A stretch of DNA of 61,629 nucleotides from an uncultured Mediterraneibacter sp. (GTDB lineage Bacteria > Bacillota > Clostridia > Lachnospirales > Lachnospiraceae), in assembly GCA_944384505.1 (NCBI GenBank), contig CALWTQ010000014.1, positions 1 through 61,629 on the forward strand. The letters are read 5' to 3'. Shown in pieces: positions 53,006 through 61,629 of this stretch. Below the pieces are notes generated by a model that saw only the letters and a program-made list of their open reading frames with translations, searched no databases and was not told where the DNA came from. How positions within the stretch are numbered: the first letter of the stretch is position 1; every line of letters begins with the position of its first letter. Position numbers and translations under genes: made by a program.

Positions 53006-54434
53006 TGATCGAATTCTTCCTTTCTTTCAATTTTGGGAATGCTTCTGTCAGCGGAATGGATATGGAGTTCTTTCCAAGCACCAGCTCTTCCGCTTCTATA
53101 GAGTGTTCACTCAGGATCCGGCGGATGTCGTCCTGGATCTTCCGGCTGTCTCCTTCCAGCTCATCCGGAATATTGATCTGCATGGAGACCCGGTCTCTTC
53201 CATAAGAAAAGAACAGGTCGAAAAAGCCGAGGTCTTCTATATCAAATTTAACCAGTCCGCGGATATTCCTCTGTCCGCCGTCCTCGTCGCTATAAGCCTC
53301 AGAGCCGCCGTCCCCGGCGTCCGGATCCACCCACATTTCTGAAAACATCATCCTTCCGTCCACGCATACAGGAAGCATAATATGCAGAACCGGCATATAG
53401 ACGCTCTCATTGAGTACAATCGCTTCCATGAGCCGTACAAACGCCTGCCGGTTCTCGGTTCCCGCTTCCCCTGAGACGCCTTTCTTTATGATTTCGGCCA
53501 GCGTCCCCATCTCGCGGTTCTGCTGAACTGCCTTCTCAAACTCTGTCCCTGCGAGCACTTCAAACAGTTTCCCGCTGTCAAATCCCTGGAAATACTGCTG
53601 CATCGTCTGGTAATCAAACAGCTTTTCAAACGCCTTCAGCACCCCTTCCATCTGGCCGTTCTCATATCTCCCGGTCAGTTCGGCGATGTGGGCCGTCGTA
53701 TCCCTGAGCACGCCCCGGTCATGGGTCTGGGAGATGTAGCTGTTCAGATACGGCAGGATATCCGACTTCAGGGTGCGCAGGTTCTCGGCCGTCTGTTCCG
53801 GCGAGCCTGTATTGTTATAGATCATCCTCTGTTCCATCTGAGCGGTCTGTTCACGGGCTTTGGGAAGCATCCTCTGCATGACTTCACTCAGATCTCTCCT
53901 GATGTCTTTCAGAACACTGCCGCTCTCTGCCATATCCGTATATTTTTTCAGGAAAGTCAGAATACTGTTTTTCAGCTCCACAGACTTTGTCTCTGAGAGC
54001 ACCTTCCTCAGAAGTGAGAAAAACGCGCCTGTGTACCGCACGGAGGACTGAATCTGCGTTTTCATAACCTCCCCCATATTCTCAGGATTTACACTGATCA
54101 TATTGAGAAATTCAGCGATCTCCGCCGCAATGCCTCCCCCCATCCCGGACTCTACGGACATTCCCGCGAATTCATTGAACAGCCTGGGGAGCTCCTCTGC
54201 CAGCACCGGCATGTTTTTGAGCTGCTGCACAAATGTATCAAAATTTGTCTCGAACTGATATTTGAGCTCAGGTGCTTCGCCTGAGGCGTCGCTTCTGGCG
54301 TCAGGCTTGACGACTTTCGCCGGATTTACCGGCCCTTGTACATGCACAGGATTCTGCATCTCAGGGTTTGATTTTACGTTGTTCATATTGTCATATCCTG
54401 CAGCCGGGGTCGTAACTTTTAAAATATTTGGCAT
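52992..54434 (-). CDS. FliK-like protein paired with FhlB
   Basis: The 480-residue protein is mostly helical with no membrane segment. Its last 130 residues (IEDLGFFDLFFSYGRDRVSMQINIPDE...SIEAEELVLGKNSISIPL) resemble the FliK C-terminal domain's beta pattern. Neighbouring fhlB parallels the ylqG-ylqH pair of Bacillus. FliK normally acts on FlhB, so a FliK-like/FhlB pair is expected to work together. The start at MPNILKV is preceded by AAGAGGTG. Homology is moderate. Confidence 0.65.
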   Translation of the reverse strand: MPNILKVTTPAAGYDNMNNVKSNPEMQNPVHVQGPVNPAKVVKPDARSDASGEAPELKYQFETNFDTFVQQLKNMPVLAEELPRLFNEFAGMSVESGMGGGIAAEIAEFLNMISVNPENMGEVMKTQIQSSVRYTGAFFSLLRKVLSETKSVELKNSILTFLKKYTDMAESGSVLKDIRRDLSEVMQRMLPKAREQTAQMEQRMIYNNTGSPEQTAENLRTLKSDILPYLNSYISQTHDRGVLRDTTAHIAELTGRYENGQMEGVLKAFEKLFDYQTMQQYFQGFDSGKLFEVLAGTEFEKAVQQNREMGTLAEIIKKGVSGEAGTENRQAFVRLMEAIVLNESVYMPVLHIMLPVCVDGRMMFSEMWVDPDAGDGGSEAYSDEDGGQRNIRGLVKFDIEDLGFFDLFFSYGRDRVSMQINIPDELEGDSRKIQDDIRRILSEHSIEAEELVLGKNSISIPLTEAFPKLKERKNSINVSV

Positions 54435-54452
54435 TTTTTCACCTCTTGGCAA

Positions 54453-54479
54453 TTATTTTTTTTCTGTTTCTGTCGAAAT
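54453..54479 (+). promoter_or_regulatory. Sigma-28-type promoter of the cheA operon
   Basis: TTAT (54453-54456), a 15-bp spacer and GTCGAAAT (54472-54479). The leader then contains a 7-bp hairpin (ATCTGCA with TGCAGAT, 54509-54525). Confidence 0.75.
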
Positions 54480-54572
54480 ATAGAACGACAGAGGTGTCTG
54501 AGACATCTGTATCTGCAGAGTGCAGATGCCTGTCTGTCGACACAAACTATCAAATCAAAGGCGGTGCAAAAC

Positions 54573-56636
54573 ATGGATAACGGAACTGACAGCTTACTCG
54601 ATACATATCTATTTGAAACCAATTCACTGTTGGAACGGCTTGATGAACTTCTTATCGAGGCTGAACAGAACAAAGACTTCACGGAGGACGAAGTCAATGA
54701 AATTTTCCGAAGCATGCATACAATTAAGGGTTCCTCCGCCATGCTGGAATTTAATTCTCTGATGGAGATCGCTCATCATATTGAGGATCTGTTTTTCTAC
54801 ATCAGGGAAAACGGGATGTCTGCCCTTGACTCACAGCAAAAGGCCGAACTGTTCAATCTTATGTTCAAATCTGTCGACCGGCTTCGTGAAGAAGTTGAGA
54901 AGGTAGAAAACAACGAACCTCTCAGTACTAATATCGACAGTTTTATTGATGAGATAAACGATTTTTTGTCTAAAATAAGCAACCAGTCTCCGGGGTCAGA
55001 GAGCGGTTCCAACGTCTCTTCGAAACCGGCGGAAGTATCGTCAGGAGTTCCTGCTTCAGTCCTTCCCGACTCTCCGTACTGCATCCGTGTCTTCTTCGAA
55101 GAAGGATGCGGAATGGAAAATCTGAGGGCTTTTATGCTTATTACGGCTCTGACAGAGACGGGGTATGACTTTTCTTTCTATCCTTCTGATGTGGAGACAA
55201 ACAGCGCTTCTTCAAAGCAGATTGTTGAAAATGGGTTCTACATCGGATTCAGTGATGAAGAACAGGCGAAGAAAGCTGCCGTAATCGTGGCGGGAAGCAA
55301 CAATATCCATTCCTATGAGATCATTGAAAACGCAGCTGCTTCCGCTGAGGAAAAGAAAGAGCCCGCTTCAGCTGAGAAGAAGGAGGCTCCCGCAAAGGCT
55401 CCCGAGACGAGAAATCAGTCTGCCCCCGTGCATCACGCGCCGGTTAAGCAGAATCTGATCAGCGTGAACCTCTCTAAGCTGGACAGCCTTATGGCGCTTG
55501 TGGGCGAGATTGTAATCACAGAGTCTATGGTGACATCCTCCCCGGATCTTAAAGGGCTTAAGCTTGACAACTTTATGAAGTCCGCCAGGCAGCTGCGCAA
55601 GCTGACCGATGATCTGCAGGATATCTCGATGTCTCTCCGGATGGTTTCTGTCTCAGGTGTGTTCCAGAAGATGAACCGTATCGTGCGGGATATGAGGAAG
55701 ACTCTGAATAAGGATGTCAGGCTCACCCTTGTCGGTGAAGATACAGAGCTTGACAAGTCTATTGTGGACAATATCAGCGATCCTATCATGCATATTGTCC
55801 GGAATTCTATGGACCACGGGATCGAGGAGACGAAAGAGGAGCGGATTGCGGCCGGCAAGGATCCTCAGGGTGAGATTATCCTTTCCGCTGTCCATACGGG
55901 AAATGAGGTTATCATCTCCGTCCAGGACGACGGCTACGGCGTCGATACGGACAAGGTTCTTGCCAAGGCGAGGAACAATGGTTTCCTGACAAAGCCGGAG
56001 GAGGAGTATTCAAAGAAGGAGATTCTTGCCCTTCTGATGGAACCCGGCTTCTCTACCAACTCGGAAGTGACAGAGTATTCCGGCCGCGGCGTCGGAATGG
56101 ACGTTGTGAAGAAGAATATTGAGTCTCTGGGCGGCACTGTGACGATGACCAGTGAGAAAGGCCAGGGATCCTGTACAACTTTGAAGATCCCTCTCACACT
56201 CGCGATTGTGGACGGCATGGAACTGTCTGTGGGGAATTCTGTATTTACAGTCCCGATTTCCAATATCAGACAGTCCTTTAAGGTCTCTTCTGAGGATATT
56301 ATATTTGATGCGGCCGGCAATGAACTGATCAAGTGCATGGATGAGTTCTATCCTGTAATACGGCTCCATCAGCTGTATGGCATATATGATGATGTATGCA
56401 CGAATATTGAGGACGGAATCCTGATGTGGGTGGAAGCGAACGACAGATCCTACTGTCTCTTTGTGGACAGTCTTCTCGGTGAGCAGCAGGTTGTTGTAAA
56501 GCCTGTCCCCACCTACCTGAATAATTTCGGAATTAAGAATTACGGCCTCAGCGGATTAACGATTCTCGGGGACGGCAATATCAGCATTATCCTCGATATT
56601 GCCGCGATCCACTCAGCAGTAATGAATACTTATTAA
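54573..56636 (+). CDS. cheA: Chemotaxis histidine kinase CheA
   Basis: The 687-residue kinase has P1 with H49 (MHTIKGSS), a P2 CheY-docking domain (about 155-255), a Lys/Ala/Glu-rich linker, P3 dimerisation, P4 with HNRSMDHG-type N box, GYGVD and GRGVGMD, and a C-terminal CheW-like P5 domain. It phosphorylates CheY, CheV and CheB. The ATG follows AAAGGCGGTG; a GTG nine bases earlier is less likely. Confidence 0.97.
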   Translation: MDNGTDSLLDTYLFETNSLLERLDELLIEAEQNKDFTEDEVNEIFRSMHTIKGSSAMLEFNSLMEIAHHIEDLFFYIRENGMSALDSQQKAELFNLMFKSVDRLREEVEKVENNEPLSTNIDSFIDEINDFLSKISNQSPGSESGSNVSSKPAEVSSGVPASVLPDSPYCIRVFFEEGCGMENLRAFMLITALTETGYDFSFYPSDVETNSASSKQIVENGFYIGFSDEEQAKKAAVIVAGSNNIHSYEIIENAAASAEEKKEPASAEKKEAPAKAPETRNQSAPVHHAPVKQNLISVNLSKLDSLMALVGEIVITESMVTSSPDLKGLKLDNFMKSARQLRKLTDDLQDISMSLRMVSVSGVFQKMNRIVRDMRKTLNKDVRLTLVGEDTELDKSIVDNISDPIMHIVRNSMDHGIEETKEERIAAGKDPQGEIILSAVHTGNEVIISVQDDGYGVDTDKVLAKARNNGFLTKPEEEYSKKEILALLMEPGFSTNSEVTEYSGRGVGMDVVKKNIESLGGTVTMTSEKGQGSCTTLKIPLTLAIVDGMELSVGNSVFTVPISNIRQSFKVSSEDIIFDAAGNELIKCMDEFYPVIRLHQLYGIYDDVCTNIEDGILMWVEANDRSYCLFVDSLLGEQQVVVKPVPTYLNNFGIKNYGLSGLTILGDGNISIILDIAAIHSAVMNTY

Positions 56637-56664
56637 TCAGCAAACGTTTAGGAGGAAATCTATT

Positions 56665-57159
56665 ATGTCAAATGTTAACGAAGAGGCAGCAGTACTTGAT
56701 GCGCCCGATATGGAGAATGAATTTGCTTCTTCCGATGGCCAGAGTTCTATAAAAGGGTTTCTGACTTTCGTTTCAGACGGGCTTACATATGCTGTTCCCA
56801 CGGAACAGGTGATTGAGATTATCACGAATCACAGTATTCGTTCCCTGCCGCTTGTGCCGGATTATGTCAGGGGCATCATCAATCTCAGAGGGCAGATTAT
56901 CCCGATTATTGATATACGGCTGCGTCTCGGGAAGCCTTTCCTGGAGTATACTCCGACTACGTGCATCATAATACTTGATATCGGGTCAGACCGGATCGGC
57001 ATCTGTGTGGATTCCGTATCTCAGGTTCTGACTGTGGATACATCTGAGGCTTCTCCGGTGCCGATTGAGAACAGACAGAAATTCGCTTCTTATATGGCGT
57101 CGGTTGAGGATGGTAAAGTGGTTCTTTTCCTGGACTGCTCTGCTCTCATACAGCCTTAA
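56665..57159 (+). CDS. cheW: Chemotaxis coupling protein CheW
   Basis: The 164-residue protein has a CheW domain with VPTEQVIEIITNHSIRSLPLVPDYVRGIINLRGQIIPIIDIRLRLG. An N-terminal acidic extension of about 30 residues precedes it. It couples receptors to CheA and follows it by 28 bases. Confidence 0.96.
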   Translation: MSNVNEEAAVLDAPDMENEFASSDGQSSIKGFLTFVSDGLTYAVPTEQVIEIITNHSIRSLPLVPDYVRGIINLRGQIIPIIDIRLRLGKPFLEYTPTTCIIILDIGSDRIGICVDSVSQVLTVDTSEASPVPIENRQKFASYMASVEDGKVVLFLDCSALIQP

Positions 57160-57183
57160 AATGATGAAAGGAGCTCTCGTACC

Positions 57184-58002
57184 ATGATGACACTGAGCAA
57201 TGAAGATTTTAAGAGGCTTGTTGACTTTATCAAAAGTAATTACGGAATTGATCTGAGCAAAAAGAAGCAGCTGATCGTAGGACGCCTCACAAACACGATT
57301 CACTCGCTCGGCATGAGTTCATTTAAAGAGTATATTGACAAAATCATACAGCAGAAAAATCCGAAGGATATTGAAACGCTCCTGAATCATCTCACTACCA
57401 ATTATACTTTTTTTATGAGGGAGGAAGCCCATTTCAAATTCTTTTCGGACACAATTCTCCCCTGGCTTGAACAGGTGAAGAAGGACCGGGTATTAAGTAT
57501 CTGGAGCGCCGGATGTTCCACGGGTGAAGAGCCCTATACGCTCTCCATCCTTCTGAAGGAGTATTTCGGCGCAAAGTCAGCGAGCTGGGACACCCGTGTC
57601 CTTGCCACTGACATTTCGCAGAATGTCCTCAGCGCCGCGCAGTCGGCGGTTTATGACAAGGAATCCCTGAGCAGGCTCCCGGCTTCCTGGATCCGGAAAT
57701 ATTTCCGGCCAGCCGGGGAGCCCGGGGTATATACCGTAACTCCGGCTTTGAAGAATAATGTGATCTTCCGTACATTTAATCTTATGGATCCGATTAAATT
57801 TAAACTGAAATTTGACGTGATCTTCTGCCGGAATGTTATGATTTATTTTGATCAGCCCACAAAGGCCGCTCTTATTCAGCGTTTCTATGACGCGATGGTG
57901 CCGGGGGCATATCTGCTGATCGGACATTCCGAATCGCTGGAACGCTCTGGCATGAAGTTTCAATATGTTCAGCCGTCTGTTTACAGAAAACCGCTGAAAT
58001 AG
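57184..58002 (+). CDS. cheR: Chemoreceptor methyltransferase CheR
   Basis: The 272-residue protein has the N-terminal helix domain and the SAM-binding core (LSIWSAGCSTGEEPYTLSILL), then FDVIFCRNVMIYFD and LLIGHSES. CheR methylates receptor glutamates. Preceded by AAAGGAG; ATG-ATG leaves a three-base ambiguity. Confidence 0.96.
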   Translation: MMTLSNEDFKRLVDFIKSNYGIDLSKKKQLIVGRLTNTIHSLGMSSFKEYIDKIIQQKNPKDIETLLNHLTTNYTFFMREEAHFKFFSDTILPWLEQVKKDRVLSIWSAGCSTGEEPYTLSILLKEYFGAKSASWDTRVLATDISQNVLSAAQSAVYDKESLSRLPASWIRKYFRPAGEPGVYTVTPALKNNVIFRTFNLMDPIKFKLKFDVIFCRNVMIYFDQPTKAALIQRFYDAMVPGAYLLIGHSESLERSGMKFQYVQPSVYRKPLK

Positions 58003-58021
58003 AAAGGGGAACACTGATTCC

Positions 58022-59173
58022 ATGAATAAAGATAATCCAATCAGACTTCTTATTGTAGACGACTCTCTTGTCTTCTGCCGTTTTTTGAGCGCTCAGCTCC
58101 CGAAGGTTAATTCGAGAATCACGGTTATTGGACATGCAATGAATGCCTTTGACGCAATGAAAAAAGTGGCTTCCCTCAAACCCGATGTTGTTTCTCTGGA
58201 TGTGGAAATGCCCGGGATGAACGGGATTGATTTTCTGAAAAAACTGATTCCTGAACATCCGGTTCCTGTCGTACTTGTTTCTTCTCTGAATGTAAGTGTG
58301 TTTGACGCGCTCTCTTATGGGGCCGTGGACTTTGTCAGGAAACCTGATATGACGAAGGACAATACAACGGAGATCTTTATCCGCAGCCTTGCCACGAAGA
58401 TTGTTATGGCTTCGAAAGCCACGGTGAAAGTCCCGCGTACTGCAGCCATCGCCCCTCATTCAGGAAGCGAGGCCTCCAGGTCTGCTTCTGATTCCGCGGC
58501 CTCCTCTGCAGACAGGACGATCCCCCGCCTTCACATCAATCTCCCTCAGCTCTCCGCAGGCCAGCTGAAGCTCACAAATCCTGCTTCTCTGAAGCTGAAA
58601 AATACTGTAATCGCTCTTGGAGCGTCTACCGGAGGAACGGAGGCAACTCTGGAAGTGTTAAAAGATCTTCCCGCAAATACTCCGGGAATCGTTGTGACGC
58701 AGCACATGCCGGAGGGATTTACAAAGATGTACGCGGAACGCCTGAACCGTCTGTGCGCCATGGATGTAAAGGAGGCGGAAAACGGGGATATCATCCGGCA
58801 GGGACTGGTACTGATCGCTCCCGGGGGGAGCTGCCATATGAAGGTTGAGAAGCAGGGAGTCAATTACATCGTCTCCTGCCGTCCGGGCAAAAAGGTCAAT
58901 GGCCACCGCCCGTCTGTGGACGTTCTATTTCAGTCTGTCGCCCAGACTGTAAAAAGTGACGCGATCGGAATAATACTGACCGGCATGGGCGCCGATGGAG
59001 CCGAAGGGCTTCTCGCCATGCGCAAAAACGGCGCGTATACAATCGGTCAGGACAAGGAATCCTGCGTCGTATACGGAATGCCTATGGTCGCGGAAAGATT
59101 AGGCGCCGTATGTTCTCAGGCTCCCTGTTCTAAAATCGCGACGCTCCTTGTCAATCATCTGAACACACTATAA
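58022..59173 (+). CDS. cheB: Chemoreceptor methylesterase CheB
   Basis: The 383-residue protein has a receiver domain (D13-D14, phosphoacceptor D60) linked to the methylesterase with S202 (GASTGG), H228 (QHMPEGF) and D325 (GMGADG). It reverses CheR and adapts the receptors. An Ala/Ser-rich linker joins the domains. It starts 19 bases after cheR. Confidence 0.97.
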   Translation: MNKDNPIRLLIVDDSLVFCRFLSAQLPKVNSRITVIGHAMNAFDAMKKVASLKPDVVSLDVEMPGMNGIDFLKKLIPEHPVPVVLVSSLNVSVFDALSYGAVDFVRKPDMTKDNTTEIFIRSLATKIVMASKATVKVPRTAAIAPHSGSEASRSASDSAASSADRTIPRLHINLPQLSAGQLKLTNPASLKLKNTVIALGASTGGTEATLEVLKDLPANTPGIVVTQHMPEGFTKMYAERLNRLCAMDVKEAENGDIIRQGLVLIAPGGSCHMKVEKQGVNYIVSCRPGKKVNGHRPSVDVLFQSVAQTVKSDAIGIILTGMGADGAEGLLAMRKNGAYTIGQDKESCVVYGMPMVAERLGAVCSQAPCSKIATLLVNHLNTL

Positions 59174-59244
59174 TCCTGTAAATATAAACAGTTCAACCCT
59201 CTCTGTTTCTGATGGCTGAACTGATGCAATGAATAAACTGATGG

Positions 59245-60048
59245 ATGGCATATATTATGGTTTTTCTTAAGAAAAAAATATTCCGACGGCTGAAACTCTT
59301 TTCTCTCGGCCTGGTTTGTGGCATTCTGGGATGCGGCGGTTTTTTCCTCCTCCCAGAATTTTTCAGTGATTCATCCGGAAAGGGAACGGAATTAGCGCCC
59401 CTCTCCGGCGCCGCCGCAGCGGATCTGCCCCTGACCTCCCCGGAGGATGAAGACAACAGCCATATACTCGCAGACAGCGAGAACTGGTTTCTCGCACTTA
59501 TTAACCGGAATCATCCGCTTGATCCGTCCTATGTCCCCGCTGAACTTGCGCCCATTGATTCTGAGCATTCTGTGGATGCCCGTATTGTCCAGGATCTGCA
59601 GCGGATGATGGAAGATGGAGCCGCACAGGGGCTTAGAATGTATGTAACGTCCGCGTATCGATCTTATGACCAGCAGATAGACCTCTTTAATACTGATACA
59701 GAGAAATACATATCTGACGGTCTTTCTCCTTTTGACGCATACAATGAGGCGGCAAGATCTGTGGCGGTTCCCGGTACGAGCGAACATGCCTCGGGCCTTG
59801 CCGTAGATATTATTGCTGACGGGTATACAGAACTCGATGAGAGGCAGGCCGATACTCCGGAGCAGCAGTGGCTTTTTGCCCATTGTCATGAATATGGTTT
59901 TATTCTCCGTTATCCCGAGGGCAGGGAAGAGATCACCGGAATTGTCTACGAGCCCTGGCATTACCGTTATGTCGGAACCGAAGCCGCGGCAGTGATTATG
60001 GAAGAAGGCATTACTCTGGAGGAATACCTGGAGCGCTCTTCTTCCTGA
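59245..60048 (+). CDS. D-alanyl-D-alanine carboxypeptidase, VanY family
   Basis: The 267-residue protein has one N-terminal membrane helix (about 17-40) and an extracellular VanY-type zinc carboxypeptidase domain with the metal-binding SEHASGLAVD and the second histidine in EPWHYRYVG. It trims peptide stems in the cell wall. The Shine-Dalgarno is weak and a second in-frame ATG lies 12 bases on. Whether it helps flagellar insertion is unproven, but it follows cheB by 71 bases on the same strand. Confidence 0.88.
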   Translation: MAYIMVFLKKKIFRRLKLFSLGLVCGILGCGGFFLLPEFFSDSSGKGTELAPLSGAAAADLPLTSPEDEDNSHILADSENWFLALINRNHPLDPSYVPAELAPIDSEHSVDARIVQDLQRMMEDGAAQGLRMYVTSAYRSYDQQIDLFNTDTEKYISDGLSPFDAYNEAARSVAVPGTSEHASGLAVDIIADGYTELDERQADTPEQQWLFAHCHEYGFILRYPEGREEITGIVYEPWHYRYVGTEAAAVIMEEGITLEEYLERSSS

Positions 60049-60108
60049 GCCTCTTCCGAAGCCTCTTACTAAGCCTCGTCCTGAACCTCTTCCGGCACGT
60101 CCTCTGTC

Positions 60109-60435
60109 TTACGGGGAAACCGGACTGAATACTTCTTTTATCTCCTCCACATCCAGATCCTTCTCAATCTGGCTGACGATGGCGGCGCTGTCCACTTCCG
60201 CCACGCTCACCTTGCTCTGATCCATATAGACAAAGCAGATAAAGCAGAGAATCCCAATCACAAGACGTATGTAGAAGCTTCCGGAGCTCTGCTCCGCGGT
60301 CTCTTCCCCGCCATCGTACAGACTATGGTATATCCGGCCGTATCTGGGATGGACAGCCGGGATCTCCTGCCCTTCATGATAAAGTCTGCGTGTCTGCCGC
60401 AGAAGTTCTCTGCGGCGCGCTTCCGAATCGTTCAT
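60109..60435 (-). CDS. Small single-pass membrane protein, unrecognised
   Basis: The 108-residue protein has a charged N-terminal part (RRRELLRQTRRLYHEG, then HPRYGRIYHSLYDG), one membrane helix (FYIRLVIGILCFICFVYM, about 54-71) and an acidic tail. I do not recognise the family. No operon partner. Confidence 0.55.
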   Translation of the reverse strand: MNDSEARRRELLRQTRRLYHEGQEIPAVHPRYGRIYHSLYDGGEETAEQSSGSFYIRLVIGILCFICFVYMDQSKVSVAEVDSAAIVSQIEKDLDVEEIKEVFSPVSP

Positions 60436-60575
60436 GTAATTCCTTCTGTCTGTTTATGCTTATGCTATTATATGTCATAGCCGGAGGGCTTTATGCCGTT
60501 TTTTCGGGACGCTGTAACAATTCTCTCCGCCTGAGAGTCATTCTCTCCCGGCACGATCAGGGTAGTCAGCTCCGC

Positions 60576-60971
60576 TCAATTTTCTAAAGACTTTAACTTG
60601 TTGACAGTATCATACATGACGGAAAGACATTTTTGAAATTCATCCTCAGATACTATCATAAAATCATCTCCCGGATATCTCGCGTCAAAATAAAAATCTG
60701 TAAGATACGCAAGCCCTACTGTATCCAGCTTTAATTCAGGATAAATTTCATTCAGCTTTGAAGCGATTCTCTTCATATTGTGCCGTCTTAATAAATCTGA
60801 AATATCCTCATCTGTCAGCAGTTTATCAAGGTATCCCTTCAGATATTTCTCTGTCACCTGCTGGCACTGTACCGCAAGCTGATTATAAAACCGGCTGCCA
60901 GTTTCCAGAACTGATTCCAGATATTCCAGGTCGTTCTGTGCAATGTCAATGTACGAATTTTTGATCATCAC
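60576..60971 (-). CDS. HEPN-domain protein (toxin partner of MNT)
   Basis: The 131-residue all-helical protein matches HEPN (FYNQLAVQCQQVTEKYLKGYLDKLL, and RRHNMKRIASKLNEIYPEL). Known MNT-HEPN pairs function as toxin-antitoxin systems in which MNT adds AMP to HEPN. The start overlaps the MNT stop by four bases. Confidence 0.88.
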   Translation of the reverse strand: MMIKNSYIDIAQNDLEYLESVLETGSRFYNQLAVQCQQVTEKYLKGYLDKLLTDEDISDLLRRHNMKRIASKLNEIYPELKLDTVGLAYLTDFYFDARYPGDDFMIVSEDEFQKCLSVMYDTVNKLKSLEN

Positions 60972-61333
60972 ATTACCTCCAATATCAATTTTTTATCCCG
61001 GTCTACTGCGTTTTGAAATGCAGATGGTCCTTTCTCTGATTGTGTATTCGTGTATACAATATCTGTGCGAACCCCTTCCCTCTTCTCGTCAAGGGTCCAG
61101 CGGATATCCGCAGCCAGAACACGATCCCGTATTTTGCTGTCAGTAACGATCAGAAGATCTATATCACTGGTACTTCGAACCTCGCCTCTCGCACAGCTCC
61201 CAAAAAGATAGATTTGCCTGAGGCCGGGGATTTTTCTCTCCTGTATATAGTTAAGATCATATTCTATCTTCCGAACAAATCTTTCGGGAAGAAATGAATA
61301 GTTTTCACGGTATATCTTAACAGACTGCTCCAA
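60968..61333 (-). CDS. MNT-type nucleotidyltransferase (antitoxin partner of HEPN)
   Basis: The 121-residue protein has the nucleotidyltransferase signature GSCARGEVRSTSDIDLLIV with the DxD metal ligands. It precedes the HEPN gene, as in MntA-HepT modules. It is likely to silence HEPN by AMPylation (family knowledge). It is the rightmost gene. Confidence 0.9.
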   Translation of the reverse strand: MEQSVKIYRENYSFLPERFVRKIEYDLNYIQERKIPGLRQIYLFGSCARGEVRSTSDIDLLIVTDSKIRDRVLAADIRWTLDEKREGVRTDIVYTNTQSEKGPSAFQNAVDRDKKLILEVM

Positions 61334-61486
61334 ATTTACACATCCTTTTTAAAATACAAGCTAATAATCAGGTGTTCAGCTATTTAGCGCACTAACATTT
61401 TCTGTGACTCACGTCCGGAAGCGGAGCGGATGGTTTGCGATACGTATTCTGTGAAAGGGGACAGCCGTGCGATGTTCCGTTCCAGA

Positions 61487-61615
61487 ATCCGGAAAATCTA
61501 GCAGGCCGGAGAGATGTTTAAGGGCAAATCGGCGCTCCGGGCAACTCGCTTTGCTCAGACAATCCCTGCGCGCCGATTAACAACATCTCTCCGCCCTTCA
61601 AGATTTTCAGCGGAT
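61487..61615. repeat. Nested 129-bp imperfect palindrome
   Basis: Three pairs of arms nest symmetrically: ATCCGGAAAATCT (61487-61499) with AGATTTTCAGCGGAT (61601-61615, two-base bulge), CGGAGAGATGTT (61507-61518) with AACATCTCTCCG (61582-61593), and AATCGGCGC (61527-61535) with GCGCCGATT (61570-61578). The region 61334-61629 contains no other gene. It resembles a repeated intergenic palindromic element, to be checked by copy number. Confidence 0.7.
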
Positions 61616-61629
61616 TCCTCCAAAGTCAC

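Noticed and set aside
54435-54572. Sigma-28 promoter for the FliK-like gene
   Set aside because: GTCGACAG occurs on the minus strand but lacks a TTAT/TTAA at 15 bp, so no promoter was assigned.
59187-59223. Terminator after cheB
   Set aside because: A 7-bp inverted repeat (CAGTTCA with TGAACTG) has a 21-base loop and no T-run, so it was not called a terminator.
1-61629. CRISPR arrays, rRNA, tRNA or insertion sequences
   Set aside because: No direct-repeat/spacer arrays, no rRNA or tRNA signatures and no transposase of IS type were recognised; the only mobile-type gene is the Rpn family protein.

Overview
The window is a nearly complete flagellar and chemotaxis island from a Gram-positive anaerobe, most likely a motile Lachnospiraceae (Clostridia). 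Four things suggest this: the gene set matches Firmicutes (FliY, FlbD, TIGR02530-type protein, DUF6470, FliW, CheC, CheD, CheV, FhlB; no L- or P-ring genes); base composition is balanced; Shine-Dalgarno sites are strong (AGGAGG type); and the edges carry gut-clostridial accessory genes (Rpn-type nuclease, MNT-HEPN pair). The assignment is inferred, since no 16S gene is present.

Layout. 1-3237: an Rpn-family PD-(D/E)XK protein and a PAS/GGDEF/EAL c-di-GMP phosphodiesterase. 3555-7645: flagellin (hag) and, behind a leaky-looking terminator, a fused glycosyltransferase-TPR-FkbM methyltransferase. 7916-9202: a divergently transcribed FliD-like protein. 9358-12600: a dCache chemoreceptor and an unknown protein. 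12801-18182: flgM-flgN-flgK-flgL-DUF6470-fliW-csrA-hemerythrin. 18271-23465: fliD-fliS-FliT-like-FtsE-like ATPase-degenerate nucleotidyltransferase. 23569-50934: one unidirectional fla/che operon of about 27 kb on the minus strand, in the order flgB, fliE, fliF-K, flgD, TIGR02530, flgE, flbD, motA, motB, fliM, cheY, flgC, fliY, fliO-R, flhB, flhA, fliA, two rod genes, cheC, cheD, cheV, EAL-HDOD, parA, comFB. 51175-59173: a sensorless chemoreceptor, a FliK-like/FhlB pair, and cheA-cheW-cheR-cheB. 59245-61333: a VanY-type carboxypeptidase, a small membrane protein and an MNT-HEPN module, followed by a large nested palindrome.

Regulation can be read from the sequence. A TTGACA-N17-TAAACT promoter precedes flgB (early class). 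It drives fliA (sigma-28). A second promoter form, TTAT or TTAA, a 15-bp spacer, then GYCGAWAT, recurs before the phosphodiesterase, hag, the FliD-like gene, flgM, both chemoreceptors and cheA, and more weakly before fliD. I take it as the local sigma-28 promoter. FlgM would hold sigma-28 until the hook is finished. Flagellin translation is probably set by the FliW-CsrA switch: the hag leader has a hairpin with GGA in a six-base loop and a second GGA in the Shine-Dalgarno, the classic CsrA two-site arrangement.

The least-described parts are an orphan ParA ATPase coupled by a 4-bp overlap to a ComFB-domain protein with a long disordered linker (replacing flhF/flhG, which are absent), the glycosyltransferase-methyltransferase fusion next to flagellin, the second FliD-like protein, and an FtsE-like ATPase without FtsX inside the filament-assembly genes. 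flgC is also displaced about 12.7 kb from flgB-fliE, and fliL is missing from its usual place.
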